Part shown: one piece after another, positions 35,260 to 42,221 of the stretch
Layout: every line of letters starts with the position of its first letter
How positions within the stretch are numbered: position 1 is the first letter of the stretch
NCBI RefSeq assembly: GCF_905397395.1
Contig: NZ_CAJPVH010000025.1
Span: forward strand, 1 to 64,000
Source of the DNA: Cupriavidus campinensis
GTDB lineage: Bacteria; Pseudomonadota; Gammaproteobacteria; Burkholderiales; Burkholderiaceae
DNA: 64,000 nucleotides
Direction: 5' to 3'
Program-made: the position numbers and the translations under genes
The notes under the pieces: generated by a model
What the model was told of the DNA's origin: nothing
The model's database searches: none
The model's input: the letters and a program-made list of their open reading frames with translations, nothing else

Positions 35260-35277
35260 AGTCTAGTTGGCTAGACT
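35260..35277. promoter_or_regulatory. Palindrome, probable GntR (HutC-type) operator
   Basis: AGTCTAG (35260-35266) and CTAGACT (35271-35277) are perfect arms around TTGG. It sits 45 bp before the gntR ATG and 167 bp before the thioesterase ATG. GTCTAGAC-type sites are known for several GntR/HutC relatives. The AT-rich TTTATAAAA at 35252-35260 next to it may be part of the gntR promoter. Confidence 0.6.
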
Positions 35278-35443
35278 ACTAGGGTTTACGGCAGAGCCCT
35301 TATCCAGAGCCGGTTTCGCGTGTGTTTACCCCTCCACGTCCCGCCCATGGCCACTGCCAAAGCCCCGCAGAATGCCTCCATGCCCCGCGCGACGCCGGGG
35401 CGGGCGTGGCTGCCGCTTTGCAGCCATCTAAAGGAGTCATTCC

Positions 35444-35941
35444 ATGTTGATGCGAGACGTGATCCCGCAAGTGCTGAACCGCGGTACGGCCCTGCTTGGC
35501 CAGTACGTACTGGAGACCCCGCCTCAAAAGACCTTCCACCATGCGATCGACATCTATCTCAAGGATTCGAATGCGTTCATGAACACTTACTTCGCCCGGT
35601 ACTTCGAATGGCAGGGCATCTGCCGCGAGCGCTGGTTCCACGAATGCATCCACGGCAACCTGCTGGCCGCCGGCGGCGTGTTCGTGACCAAGCGCGCCCA
35701 CCAGGAGTACGTGGAGGAAACCTTCCCGTTCCAGCGTGTGGACTGCTACCTGAACACCTTCCAGGTGCGCCAGTGCTCGGCCTACCTGCTGTTCCGCTTC
35801 TGCGTGGAGGGGCGGCCGGTGTCGCTGGGCTACCAGCAGATCGTGTTCGCGGGCCGGGACAAGCGCATCACGCGCTTCCCGAAGGAAATCATCGAAAAGG
35901 TGAAGGAGTACGAGCTGGTGCTGCCGCCGCTGACTAACTGA
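35444..35941 (+). CDS. Hotdog-fold thioesterase-like protein
   Basis: 165 aa. ATG at 35444 with AAGGAG upstream. The segment YFARYFEWQGICRERWFHECI resembles the hotdog core of 4HBT and enediyne-type thioesterases (Y-x-x-Y-F/L-x-W-Q-G-x-C-R-E). The C-terminal half (RFCVEGRPVSLGYQQIVFAGRD) fits the second beta layer. It would hydrolyse an acyl-CoA or acyl-carrier thioester. Assignment is by motif resemblance only. Divergent from the GntR operon, so probably under the same operator. Confidence 0.6.
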   Translation: MLMRDVIPQVLNRGTALLGQYVLETPPQKTFHHAIDIYLKDSNAFMNTYFARYFEWQGICRERWFHECIHGNLLAAGGVFVTKRAHQEYVEETFPFQRVDCYLNTFQVRQCSAYLLFRFCVEGRPVSLGYQQIVFAGRDKRITRFPKEIIEKVKEYELVLPPLTN

Positions 35942-35964
35942 TGGGTCGCGCGCCGCCGGCTGGT

Positions 35965-37443
35965 TCAGCCGGTGGCGCGCGTGGGGAGGGGGCCGTCCGG
36001 CTGGTCCGGCTGCTCCGCCGTGGGGTGGAAGCGCGGCAGCCGCAGCGTGAAGGTGGTGTGCACGCCCGGCACGGACTCGCAGTCGATACGCCCGCCAAAC
36101 GCCTCGGCCACGCGGCGGCAGAAGGCCAGCCCGAGGCCGTTGCCGCTTCCGTGGGCCTTGGTCGAGAAAAACGGGTCGAAGATGCGCGGCAGCACATCAG
36201 CGGGAATGCCGGAGCCCGTATCGCGGCAGCGCAGCAGGTAGAAGCCGCCCACGGCCTCGGCCGAGATCTCGATCCCGCCCTCACCCTGCACGCGCACGGC
36301 GTAGAGGCCGTTCTTCAGCAGGTTGAACAGCACGTAGACCAGCAGCGTGTCCGAGCCCACGAAGCGCCAGCCGGCAGGCATCGGCGCCAGGCGCACGCGC
36401 TCGCGCTCGCCGGGCTGGAACGGGTAGCGCGCCAGCGCCGCGTCCACGCAGGCGGCCAGCCCGTGCGGGGCAAAGCTGCGCCGGTCCACGCGCTCCAGCG
36501 TGACGGAGGCCAGCGCCATGTCGATGACCGTGCTGGTGCCGTCCACCTCACGCGTGATGCCCTCCACCACCGTGGCCATGCGCGCGAGTTGCCCGGGCCG
36601 CAGGCGGTCTTCGACCAGCCCGTGCGCCACGGCAAGCTGGTAGCCCTCGATGATCTGCGGGAAAGTCCGCGCCATCTCCTGCGCCTGCATGCGGATGGTG
36701 GCCAGCGGCGTGCGCACCTCGTGCGCCACCGTGGCCGCCAGCGAGTACGGGTGCATGAGGTTGTAGCGCACCACGGTCACGGCGAGGATGCCCAGGCTCA
36801 GCGCGATGCACACCACGCCCGGCGGATAGAACGCGTAGCCGTAGTTGACCGCGTAGTCGACCGCGGCCAGCGAATAGAGGCCCAGGCTCAGCAGGCACAG
36901 GTTGAAGCGGCGGCGGCGCTCCACCGTGGCATTGGCGCGCGCCGCCCAGAGCAGCCATGCGCACCGGCACGCCAGCACCGCGGTCTGCGCCACATGCAGC
37001 GGATGCAGCGGCCCGGCCTTCGGATAATCGCCAAAAAACAGGGTGTAGTAGCCGGACACCACCTGGCTCGTGGTCAACAGCAGCACGGCGAGGATCAGGC
37101 TCAGCCCGTACGAGGCCAGCACGGCGGGCCGCTCGCGGCGGCACTCGGTGACCTCGCAAATGAACTGGTAGAACGTGGTCGGCAGGAACAGGATGAACAG
37201 GTAGCCGACCTTGGCGAGCACCACTGCCACGTCCGGGTGCGTGGCCTGGAACAGGAACGCCCAGGTGCCCTGCCACGCGAAAGTGGTCACGCACATCAGG
37301 AAGAACGCGGCCGACACGCGTGTCACGCCCTGGGTCACGAGCACATAGAGCCCATACCCAAGGAAGATCGCGGAAACGAAGGCGGGAAGGATCGCGTACA
37401 TGCACAGCCGCGATGCGCGCGGCGCAGCAGGAGGGACCGCCAT
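35965..37443 (-). CDS. Sensor histidine kinase with a seven-helix membrane sensor (orphan)
   Basis: 492 aa from the ATG at 37443. A GTG at 37470 and an ATG at 37401 are alternatives, and none has a clear ribosome site. The N-terminal ~220 residues contain about seven membrane helices. The phospho-acceptor box is TVAHEVRTPLATI (His about 241), and the ATPase domain shows NLLKNGLYAV (N box), DTGSGIP (G1), FDPFFSTKA (F) and GLGLAF (G2). This layout resembles PhcS/CqsS/LqsS-type quorum or lipid-signal kinases. No response regulator is adjacent. It converges with the thioesterase gene. Confidence 0.85.
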   Translation of the reverse strand: MAVPPAAPRASRLCMYAILPAFVSAIFLGYGLYVLVTQGVTRVSAAFFLMCVTTFAWQGTWAFLFQATHPDVAVVLAKVGYLFILFLPTTFYQFICEVTECRRERPAVLASYGLSLILAVLLLTTSQVVSGYYTLFFGDYPKAGPLHPLHVAQTAVLACRCAWLLWAARANATVERRRRFNLCLLSLGLYSLAAVDYAVNYGYAFYPPGVVCIALSLGILAVTVVRYNLMHPYSLAATVAHEVRTPLATIRMQAQEMARTFPQIIEGYQLAVAHGLVEDRLRPGQLARMATVVEGITREVDGTSTVIDMALASVTLERVDRRSFAPHGLAACVDAALARYPFQPGERERVRLAPMPAGWRFVGSDTLLVYVLFNLLKNGLYAVRVQGEGGIEISAEAVGGFYLLRCRDTGSGIPADVLPRIFDPFFSTKAHGSGNGLGLAFCRRVAEAFGGRIDCESVPGVHTTFTLRLPRFHPTAEQPDQPDGPLPTRATG

Positions 37444-37577
37444 GGTACGGCGTGCGCGATCTGTCCGCACTAAAATTGGCTGTATTCAGACCTAAGCCGC
37501 GCTGAATTCGCAACGGTTGCGGCCCTGCCCCACCGAAGGGGAATGGTGTTATCGGGCAGCTTTGCGCGGAAACAGAA

Positions 37578-37602
37578 ACGGCGGGACTGATAGTCCCGCC
37601 GT
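37578..37602 (-). terminator. Hairpin terminator after csbD
   Basis: ACGGCGGGACT-GAT-AGTCCCGCCGT is a perfect 11-bp stem with a 3-nt loop. Read on the minus strand it is followed by TTCTGTTTCC, a moderately T-rich tract, 46 bp after the CsbD stop at 37649. Confidence 0.6.
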
Positions 37603-37648
37603 GCAGAATGGCCACCGGCATCGCTGCCGGCCCCGCGCTGGCTTACGC

Positions 37649-37852
37649 TTACCAGCGCGTGTCGCGTTCCCAGGCCTTCAGTTCTTCCTCGGTGCGCTCC
37701 TTGGTGTAGCCATAGCGCTCCTGGATGCGGCCGGCGAGCTGGTCACGCTTGCCGTTGATGACCGTGAGGTCGTCATCGGTCAGCTGGCCCCACTTTTCCT
37801 TGACCTTGCCCTTGGCCTGTTCCCACTTGCCTTCGATCTGGTCCCAATTCAT
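37649..37852 (-). CDS. CsbD family stress protein
   Basis: 67 aa, typical size. CsbD pattern: MNWDQIEGKWEQAKGKVKEKWG, then LTDDDLTVINGKRDQLAGRIQERYGY and a terminal W-E-R-D-T. CsbD-like proteins are general-stress induced and of unknown molecular function. It precedes the ECF sigma group, suggesting shared stress control, with the Cys-repeat protein 28 bp upstream on the same strand. Confidence 0.95.
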   Translation of the reverse strand: MNWDQIEGKWEQAKGKVKEKWGQLTDDDLTVINGKRDQLAGRIQERYGYTKERTEEELKAWERDTRW

Positions 37853-37880
37853 GTCTGGCTCCTGGTTGCTATCCGACTGA

Positions 37881-38456
37881 TTACTTGGCGTACTTGGCCT
37901 TCACGTTGGCCTGGCACTTGTCCTTGGCATCGCCGGACATCGCATCGCACTTTTCCTTGTCAGCCTTGTAGGCGGCGTCCATGGTGTCCTTCTTGGCGTC
38001 GGCGCGGGCTTCGGCTACGTCGGTGCTGGTGCCCGTGGCGGCGGCCTTCTCGGTCTTGGCGGCGCCCAGGCTGCGTTCGTGGGCAGCCTTGGCTTCCTTC
38101 ACGCACACGTCCTTGTCGTTGCCCTTCTTGTCGTCGCACATTTCCTTGGCGACGTCGTAGTCACGGTCGGCCTTGGTCTTCATGGCCTTGGCGTGGGCCT
38201 TGTCGGTGCCGTCGCGCTTGGCTTCGGCGTTGGCCTTGGCCACGTCGCGGTCACGCTTGGCTTCGGCCTTGCAGACGTCCTTGGCGTTGTCCTTGAGGCC
38301 GTCGCACTTGCTGCTGGCCGCCTTGTAGTCCGCATCCGCCTGCTTCGTGGCGGCGTCGTAGTCGGCTTTGGAGCCGGCCTGGGCGTAGGCAAAGCCTGCC
38401 GGGGCGGCGAACATCATCGAACACATTGCTGCGGCAAGCCACTTTTTGGTCATCAT
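37881..38456 (-). CDS. Exported Lys/Ala-rich repeat protein with three CX10C units
   Basis: 191 aa from the ATG at 38456 (MMTKKWLA), with AAGGAG 6 bp before it. Signal peptide ends YAQA. The mature protein is charged and helix-rich, with three related units: SKCDGLKDNAKDVCKAEAK, EMCDDKKGNDKDVCVKEAK and EKCDAMSGDAKDKCQANVK. Each holds two Cys separated by ten residues, probably an intra-unit disulfide in the periplasm. Similar proteins in Burkholderiaceae are unnamed. Divergent from the ECF sigma gene. Confidence 0.75.
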   Translation of the reverse strand: MMTKKWLAAAMCSMMFAAPAGFAYAQAGSKADYDAATKQADADYKAASSKCDGLKDNAKDVCKAEAKRDRDVAKANAEAKRDGTDKAHAKAMKTKADRDYDVAKEMCDDKKGNDKDVCVKEAKAAHERSLGAAKTEKAAATGTSTDVAEARADAKKDTMDAAYKADKEKCDAMSGDAKDKCQANVKAKYAK

Positions 38457-38640
38457 GTCGTGCTCCTTTTCTTGGTGGATCCTATGGAACCCTGTTCGGG
38501 CCACACGCCGCTTCCTGCTCGCCGCGTCATGGCCACGCTGTACTTGCAGGTTACGTTTCCCCACCAGATCAAAGCAGAAGACCGCTGCTGAAATGTACGT
38601 AAGACAATTCCCACACTTCACATTTTTGTTCAGTGGCAAT

Positions 38641-38690
38641 GGAATAAAGTCGGGCACCGAGGGAATAAGCGCCCGCGCCGTTCGTCTTAC
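38641..38690 (+). promoter_or_regulatory. Candidate ECF-type promoter of the sigma/anti-sigma operon
   Basis: GGAATAA occurs twice, at 38641-38647 and 38662-38668 (21 bp, two helical turns apart). The second copy, in GGGAATAA, is followed by CGTCTTAC at 38683-38690, a plausible ECF -35/-10 pair with about 16 bp between. The -10 ends 36 bp before the sigma ATG at 38727. An autoregulated ECF promoter is the inference. Confidence 0.4.
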
Positions 38691-38726
38691 GCTGCGAGCG
38701 GTACAAGCACTTCCCGGAATTTCGCC

Positions 38727-39245
38727 ATGAGCCAGACCCTGACCGACGACGCCCTGCGCGAAGTCATTCCCCGCCTGCGGCGCTTCGCCCTCACGCTGAC
38801 CCGGCACGAGGCAAGCGCCGACGACCTGGTGCAGGCGTGCCTGGAGCGCGCGCTGTCGCGCGGCGCCGCCCGCCACCACGACGGCGACCTGCGCGCATGG
38901 TTGTTCACAATCCTGTACCGCCAGTTCCTCGATGGCCAGCGCCGCGCCAAGCGCTACGCCGGCGTGCTGGCGCTGTTCGGCGTGGGTGACGATGCCGACA
39001 TGGCGCCCTCCACCGAGGACGTGGTGCTGGCCCGCTCCGCGCTGCAGGCCTTCAACCACCTGCCGGCCGAGCAGCGCGCGCTGCTCACGCTGGTCACCGT
39101 GGAGGGCCTGACTTACCAGGAGGCTGCCGATACGCTGGGCGTGGCCATCGGCACCATCATGTCCAGGCTGTCGCGCGCCCGCAAAGCCATGCGCGACATG
39201 ACCGAGGGCCAACCCGCCCGTCCCCCCGTCCAGGTCCTGAAATGA
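38727..39245 (+). CDS. ECF RNA polymerase sigma factor
   Basis: 172 aa, typical for ECF. Region 2: RFALTLTRHEASADDLVQACLERAL. Region 4: LPAEQRALLTLVTVEGLTYQEAADTLGVAIGTIMSRLSRARKAM, read as helix-turn-helix. It is translationally coupled to its anti-sigma gene (ATGA overlap, 39242-39245). It recruits RNA polymerase to a set of stress promoters, and its own leader carries tandem GGAATAA elements. Confidence 0.95.
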   Translation: MSQTLTDDALREVIPRLRRFALTLTRHEASADDLVQACLERALSRGAARHHDGDLRAWLFTILYRQFLDGQRRAKRYAGVLALFGVGDDADMAPSTEDVVLARSALQAFNHLPAEQRALLTLVTVEGLTYQEAADTLGVAIGTIMSRLSRARKAMRDMTEGQPARPPVQVLK

Positions 39246-40033
39246 CCCTCCAGAAGACGACCCAACACTCCCTGCTGCCCGCCGACGCCGAACTCCATGC
39301 CTATGTGGATGGCGAACTCGACGCCCCGCGCCGCGCCCAGATCGACGCGCTGCTGCCCACGCACCCGGACCTCGCCCGCCAGATCGACGCAATCCGGGCC
39401 GCCGCCCAGCAACTGCGCGCGAGCCTGCCGGAGCCGTCTCCGGCGGACACCCCCGCGCGGCTCGACCCCTTCCGCATCCGCCGCACCCTGCGCGACCGCA
39501 CGCAGCGGCGCATGGCCGTGGCCGCCTCGCTGGTGATGGCGCTCGGCATTGGCGGCATGGGCGGCTGGCAGACCCGCGAAATCGCCATGCGCCAGAACTA
39601 CCTGCCGATGGCCGATGCCGTGCAGGCCTACCGCATGTTCGCGGCCAGCGAGGGCCCGCAGGTGGTGGATGTAAGCGCGACCGATCCGCGCGCGCTCCAG
39701 TCCTGGCTTGACCGTCACTTCGTCCAGCCCGCCCCGCTGCCCGATTTCACCCAGTACGGCTTCCGGCCCGCCGGCGGGCGGCTGATGCCGACCGAGCAGG
39801 GCACGGCGGCAATGGTCCTGTACCGCAACAACCAGGGCCAGACCATCGTCTATTACGTGCGGCCGCCGGGCAACCTGCTGCGCTTTGGCAACGGCAACCG
39901 GCAGGACGGCAACCTGCTGGCGCAGTACTGGCGGCAGGGCCGCTATTCCTATGCCGTGGTCAGCCCCACCGATACGCCGGTGACGCGCACCCTGCAGCAG
40001 GCGATCGAACCGTCACGCCGCGATGCCACCTAA
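39242..40033 (+). CDS. Membrane anti-sigma factor
   Basis: 263 aa. The N-terminal LHAYVDGELDAPRRAQIDALL is the anti-sigma-domain start of several ECF partners. A single membrane segment (AVAASLVMALGIGGMGGW) lies near residue 90, and a periplasmic C-terminal domain of about 160 residues follows. It lacks the HxxxCxxC zinc motif of ZAS anti-sigmas. It would hold the 172-aa sigma at the membrane until an envelope signal acts. Overlaps the sigma gene by 4 bp. Confidence 0.85.
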   Translation: MTLQKTTQHSLLPADAELHAYVDGELDAPRRAQIDALLPTHPDLARQIDAIRAAAQQLRASLPEPSPADTPARLDPFRIRRTLRDRTQRRMAVAASLVMALGIGGMGGWQTREIAMRQNYLPMADAVQAYRMFAASEGPQVVDVSATDPRALQSWLDRHFVQPAPLPDFTQYGFRPAGGRLMPTEQGTAAMVLYRNNQGQTIVYYVRPPGNLLRFGNGNRQDGNLLAQYWRQGRYSYAVVSPTDTPVTRTLQQAIEPSRRDAT

Positions 40034-40055
40034 ATAAGTACTGCCAGAAACCCGC

Positions 40056-40084
40056 TTGACGGGAGGCGCCGTGCTCAATATTCT
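40056..40084 (+). promoter_or_regulatory. Sigma-70 promoter of the flavin monooxygenase-iclR operon
   Basis: TTGACG (-35, 40056-40061, 5 of 6) and TATTCT (-10, 40079-40084, 4 of 6) are spaced by 17 bp. Transcription would start near 40091, inside the operator at 40089-40113. Confidence 0.6.
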
Positions 40085-40088
40085 TTTT

Positions 40089-40113
40089 ATGAACTTATCG
40101 TTCATATTTGAAC
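40089..40113. promoter_or_regulatory. Overlapping palindromes, probable IclR operator
   Basis: ATGAAC-TTATC-GTTCAT (40089-40105) and GTTCA-TATT-TGAAC (40100-40113) share the middle half-site, giving three TGAAC/GTTCA half-sites in a row. They cover the expected transcription start of the operon that ends with an iclR gene, so the IclR product probably represses itself here. Confidence 0.6.
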
Positions 40114-40170
40114 ATTTCATTGAGCAGCCGGCCGACGCGTGACGCATCGGCCACCACACGGAGCGCCCCC

Positions 40171-41307
40171 ATGGTTTCAGGAAAGATCGGCATCAACGGT
40201 GCCGGCATTGGCGGACTGGCCGCCGCCATCGCCCTGCGCAAGCTCGGCCTGGATGTTGTGGTGTACGAGCAGGCGGCGCGGTTCGCGCGCGTTGGCGCGG
40301 ACATCAATCTCACGCCGAACGCGGTGCGGGCACTGGACGGCCTGGGCGTCGGCGCCGCGCTGCGCGAAACGGCAGCCCGCCCCACGCACCGCATCAGCCG
40401 CACCTGGGACACCGGCGCGGAAACCTCCCGCCTGGCCATGTCGAACGAAGCCGAGCAGCGCTACGGCGCGCCGCAGCTGACCATGCACCGGGGCGACCTG
40501 ATGGCCGCGCTGGAAGCCGCCGTGCCGGGCGCCTGCGTGCGGCTGGCACACAAGGCCACCCACATCGCGCCGAAGAACGGCGGGCGCGGCGCCACGCTGC
40601 GCTTCGCCAATGGCAATACTGAGGATGTGGACGTGCTGATCGGCGCCGACGGCATCCACTCCATCGTCCGCACCGCGCTGCTGGGCGAGGAACACCCGAT
40701 TTTCACTGGCGTGGTGGCCTACCGCGCCGTGGTGCCGGCGGAGAAGCTGGCCGGCGTGCCCAACCTCGGCGCCTTCACCAAGTGGTGGGGGCCCGAGCCG
40801 ACCAGCCAGATCGTGACCTTCCCGCTCAACCGCGGCCGCGAGATCTTCGTGTTTGCCACCGTGGCGCAGGACAGCTGGCGCAACGAATCCTGGACCACGC
40901 CGGGCCGGGTCGAGGACCTGCGCGCCGCCTACGCCGGCTTCCATCCCGATGCCCGCGCCCTGCTCGACGCCTGCGACGACGTGCTGATCTCCGCCCTGTA
41001 CGTGCGCGACCCGCTGCCGTCCTGGTCGGCCGGCCATATCGCGCTGATGGGCGATGCCTGCCACCCGATGATGCCGTTCATGGCGCAGGGCGCCGGCATG
41101 GCGATCGAGGACGGCGTGGTGCTGGCGCGCTGCCTGGCCGAGGCCAGCGACGACACCATCCCCGAGGCGCTGGCGCGCTACCAGGCGGCCCGCCACGACC
41201 GCACCAGCCGCATCCAGATCGGCTCACGCGGCAACGAGTGGCTCAAGGCCGGCGGCAACGCGGACTGGGTGTACGATTACAACGCCTGGAACGTGGCGCT
41301 CGGCTGA
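40171..41307 (+). CDS. FAD-dependent aromatic monooxygenase (salicylate hydroxylase/NicC-like)
   Basis: 378 aa from the ATG at 40171, with GGAG upstream. Group A flavoprotein hydroxylase: GAGIGG (residues 10-15) for FAD, GADGIHS (DG motif), and LMGDACHPMMPFMAQGAGMAIED (GD motif). The ending WVYDYNAWNV resembles salicylate 1-hydroxylase and 6-hydroxynicotinate 3-monooxygenase (NicC). It hydroxylates an aromatic acid with NAD(P)H and oxygen. The neighbouring molybdenum hydroxylase makes a NicC-like role attractive but unproved. Operon with the next iclR gene. Confidence 0.85.
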   Translation: MVSGKIGINGAGIGGLAAAIALRKLGLDVVVYEQAARFARVGADINLTPNAVRALDGLGVGAALRETAARPTHRISRTWDTGAETSRLAMSNEAEQRYGAPQLTMHRGDLMAALEAAVPGACVRLAHKATHIAPKNGGRGATLRFANGNTEDVDVLIGADGIHSIVRTALLGEEHPIFTGVVAYRAVVPAEKLAGVPNLGAFTKWWGPEPTSQIVTFPLNRGREIFVFATVAQDSWRNESWTTPGRVEDLRAAYAGFHPDARALLDACDDVLISALYVRDPLPSWSAGHIALMGDACHPMMPFMAQGAGMAIEDGVVLARCLAEASDDTIPEALARYQAARHDRTSRIQIGSRGNEWLKAGGNADWVYDYNAWNVALG

Positions 41308-41347
41308 TCCTGCCTGCACCCGTTCCGTTTTTCTTTTCCCCGAGCCG

Positions 41348-42199
41348 ATGCCCAAGACCGCCGCGCCAGACGACTCCCTCGACAACGCCACTGAACTGGA
41401 CAACGACGATGCCAGCGGCGCGGCGCAGGCGCTTGTGACCCCGGTCATGCGCGGCCTGCGGCTGCTGCGCTTCATTGCCGAGGGCGGCTCGACCGCCAAC
41501 CTGAGCGAGGTGGGCCGGCGCATCGACGTGAACCGCGTAACGGTGATGCGCCTGCTGGCCACGCTGGAGCACGAGGGCATGGTCGAGCGGCTGCCGCAGG
41601 GCGGGCACACGGTGGGGTTCTCGTTCCTGAAGCTGGCGTCACGCGTGCTGGCGGCGAACGACCTCACCACCTTCGCGCGGCGCGTGCTGGCGCAGCTGAG
41701 CAGCTCGCTGCAACTGTCGGCCTATCTGGCCGTGCCGGACGGCGGCCACGTGCTCTACCTGCTGCGGGACATGCCCAACACCGGGCTGGTCAGCAACATC
41801 CAGGTCGGCAGCCGCGTGCCGGCGCACCTGACCACGCCGGGGCGGATGCTGATTGCGCACCTGTCGCCGGAGGCGCTGCGCGAGCGGCTGGGCGATGACC
41901 CCCTGCCGACCGTGACCGGCCAGAGCCCTGCCACCCACGCCCGCCTGGCCGAGATCCTCGGCGCGGACCTGGAGCGCGGCTGCGCGTGGAGCTTCTCGGC
42001 CTTCGAGCCGGGCATCGACGCCTGCGCCGCGCCAGTGATGGACGCCACCGGGGACGTGATCGCCGCGATCAGCGTGGCCGGCCCGCAGCAGCGCTTCGAG
42101 GCGGACGGAACGCTGCGCGAACGGGTGGAAAAGGAAGTGAAGGCGGCGGCGAAGGATCTGTCGGCGCTGCTGGGGTACCGGGCGAACGGCAAGCGCTGA
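41348..42199 (+). CDS. IclR family transcriptional regulator
   Basis: 283 aa. The HTH at about residues 30-90 includes GLRLLRFIAEGGSTANLSEVGRRIDVNRVTVMRLLATLEHEG. The IclR effector domain follows, with LSSSLQLSAYLAVPDGGHVLYLLR, VGSRVPAHLTTPGRMLIAHLS and DACAAPVMDATGDVIAAISVAGP. It follows the flavin monooxygenase gene in the same direction and probably binds the palindromes at 40089-40113. It is clearly less similar to the other two IclR proteins in the window than they are to each other. Confidence 0.92.
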   Translation: MPKTAAPDDSLDNATELDNDDASGAAQALVTPVMRGLRLLRFIAEGGSTANLSEVGRRIDVNRVTVMRLLATLEHEGMVERLPQGGHTVGFSFLKLASRVLAANDLTTFARRVLAQLSSSLQLSAYLAVPDGGHVLYLLRDMPNTGLVSNIQVGSRVPAHLTTPGRMLIAHLSPEALRERLGDDPLPTVTGQSPATHARLAEILGADLERGCAWSFSAFEPGIDACAAPVMDATGDVIAAISVAGPQQRFEADGTLRERVEKEVKAAAKDLSALLGYRANGKR

Positions 42200-42221
42200 G
42201 GGGGTCTCCCCCCCCCAGCCG

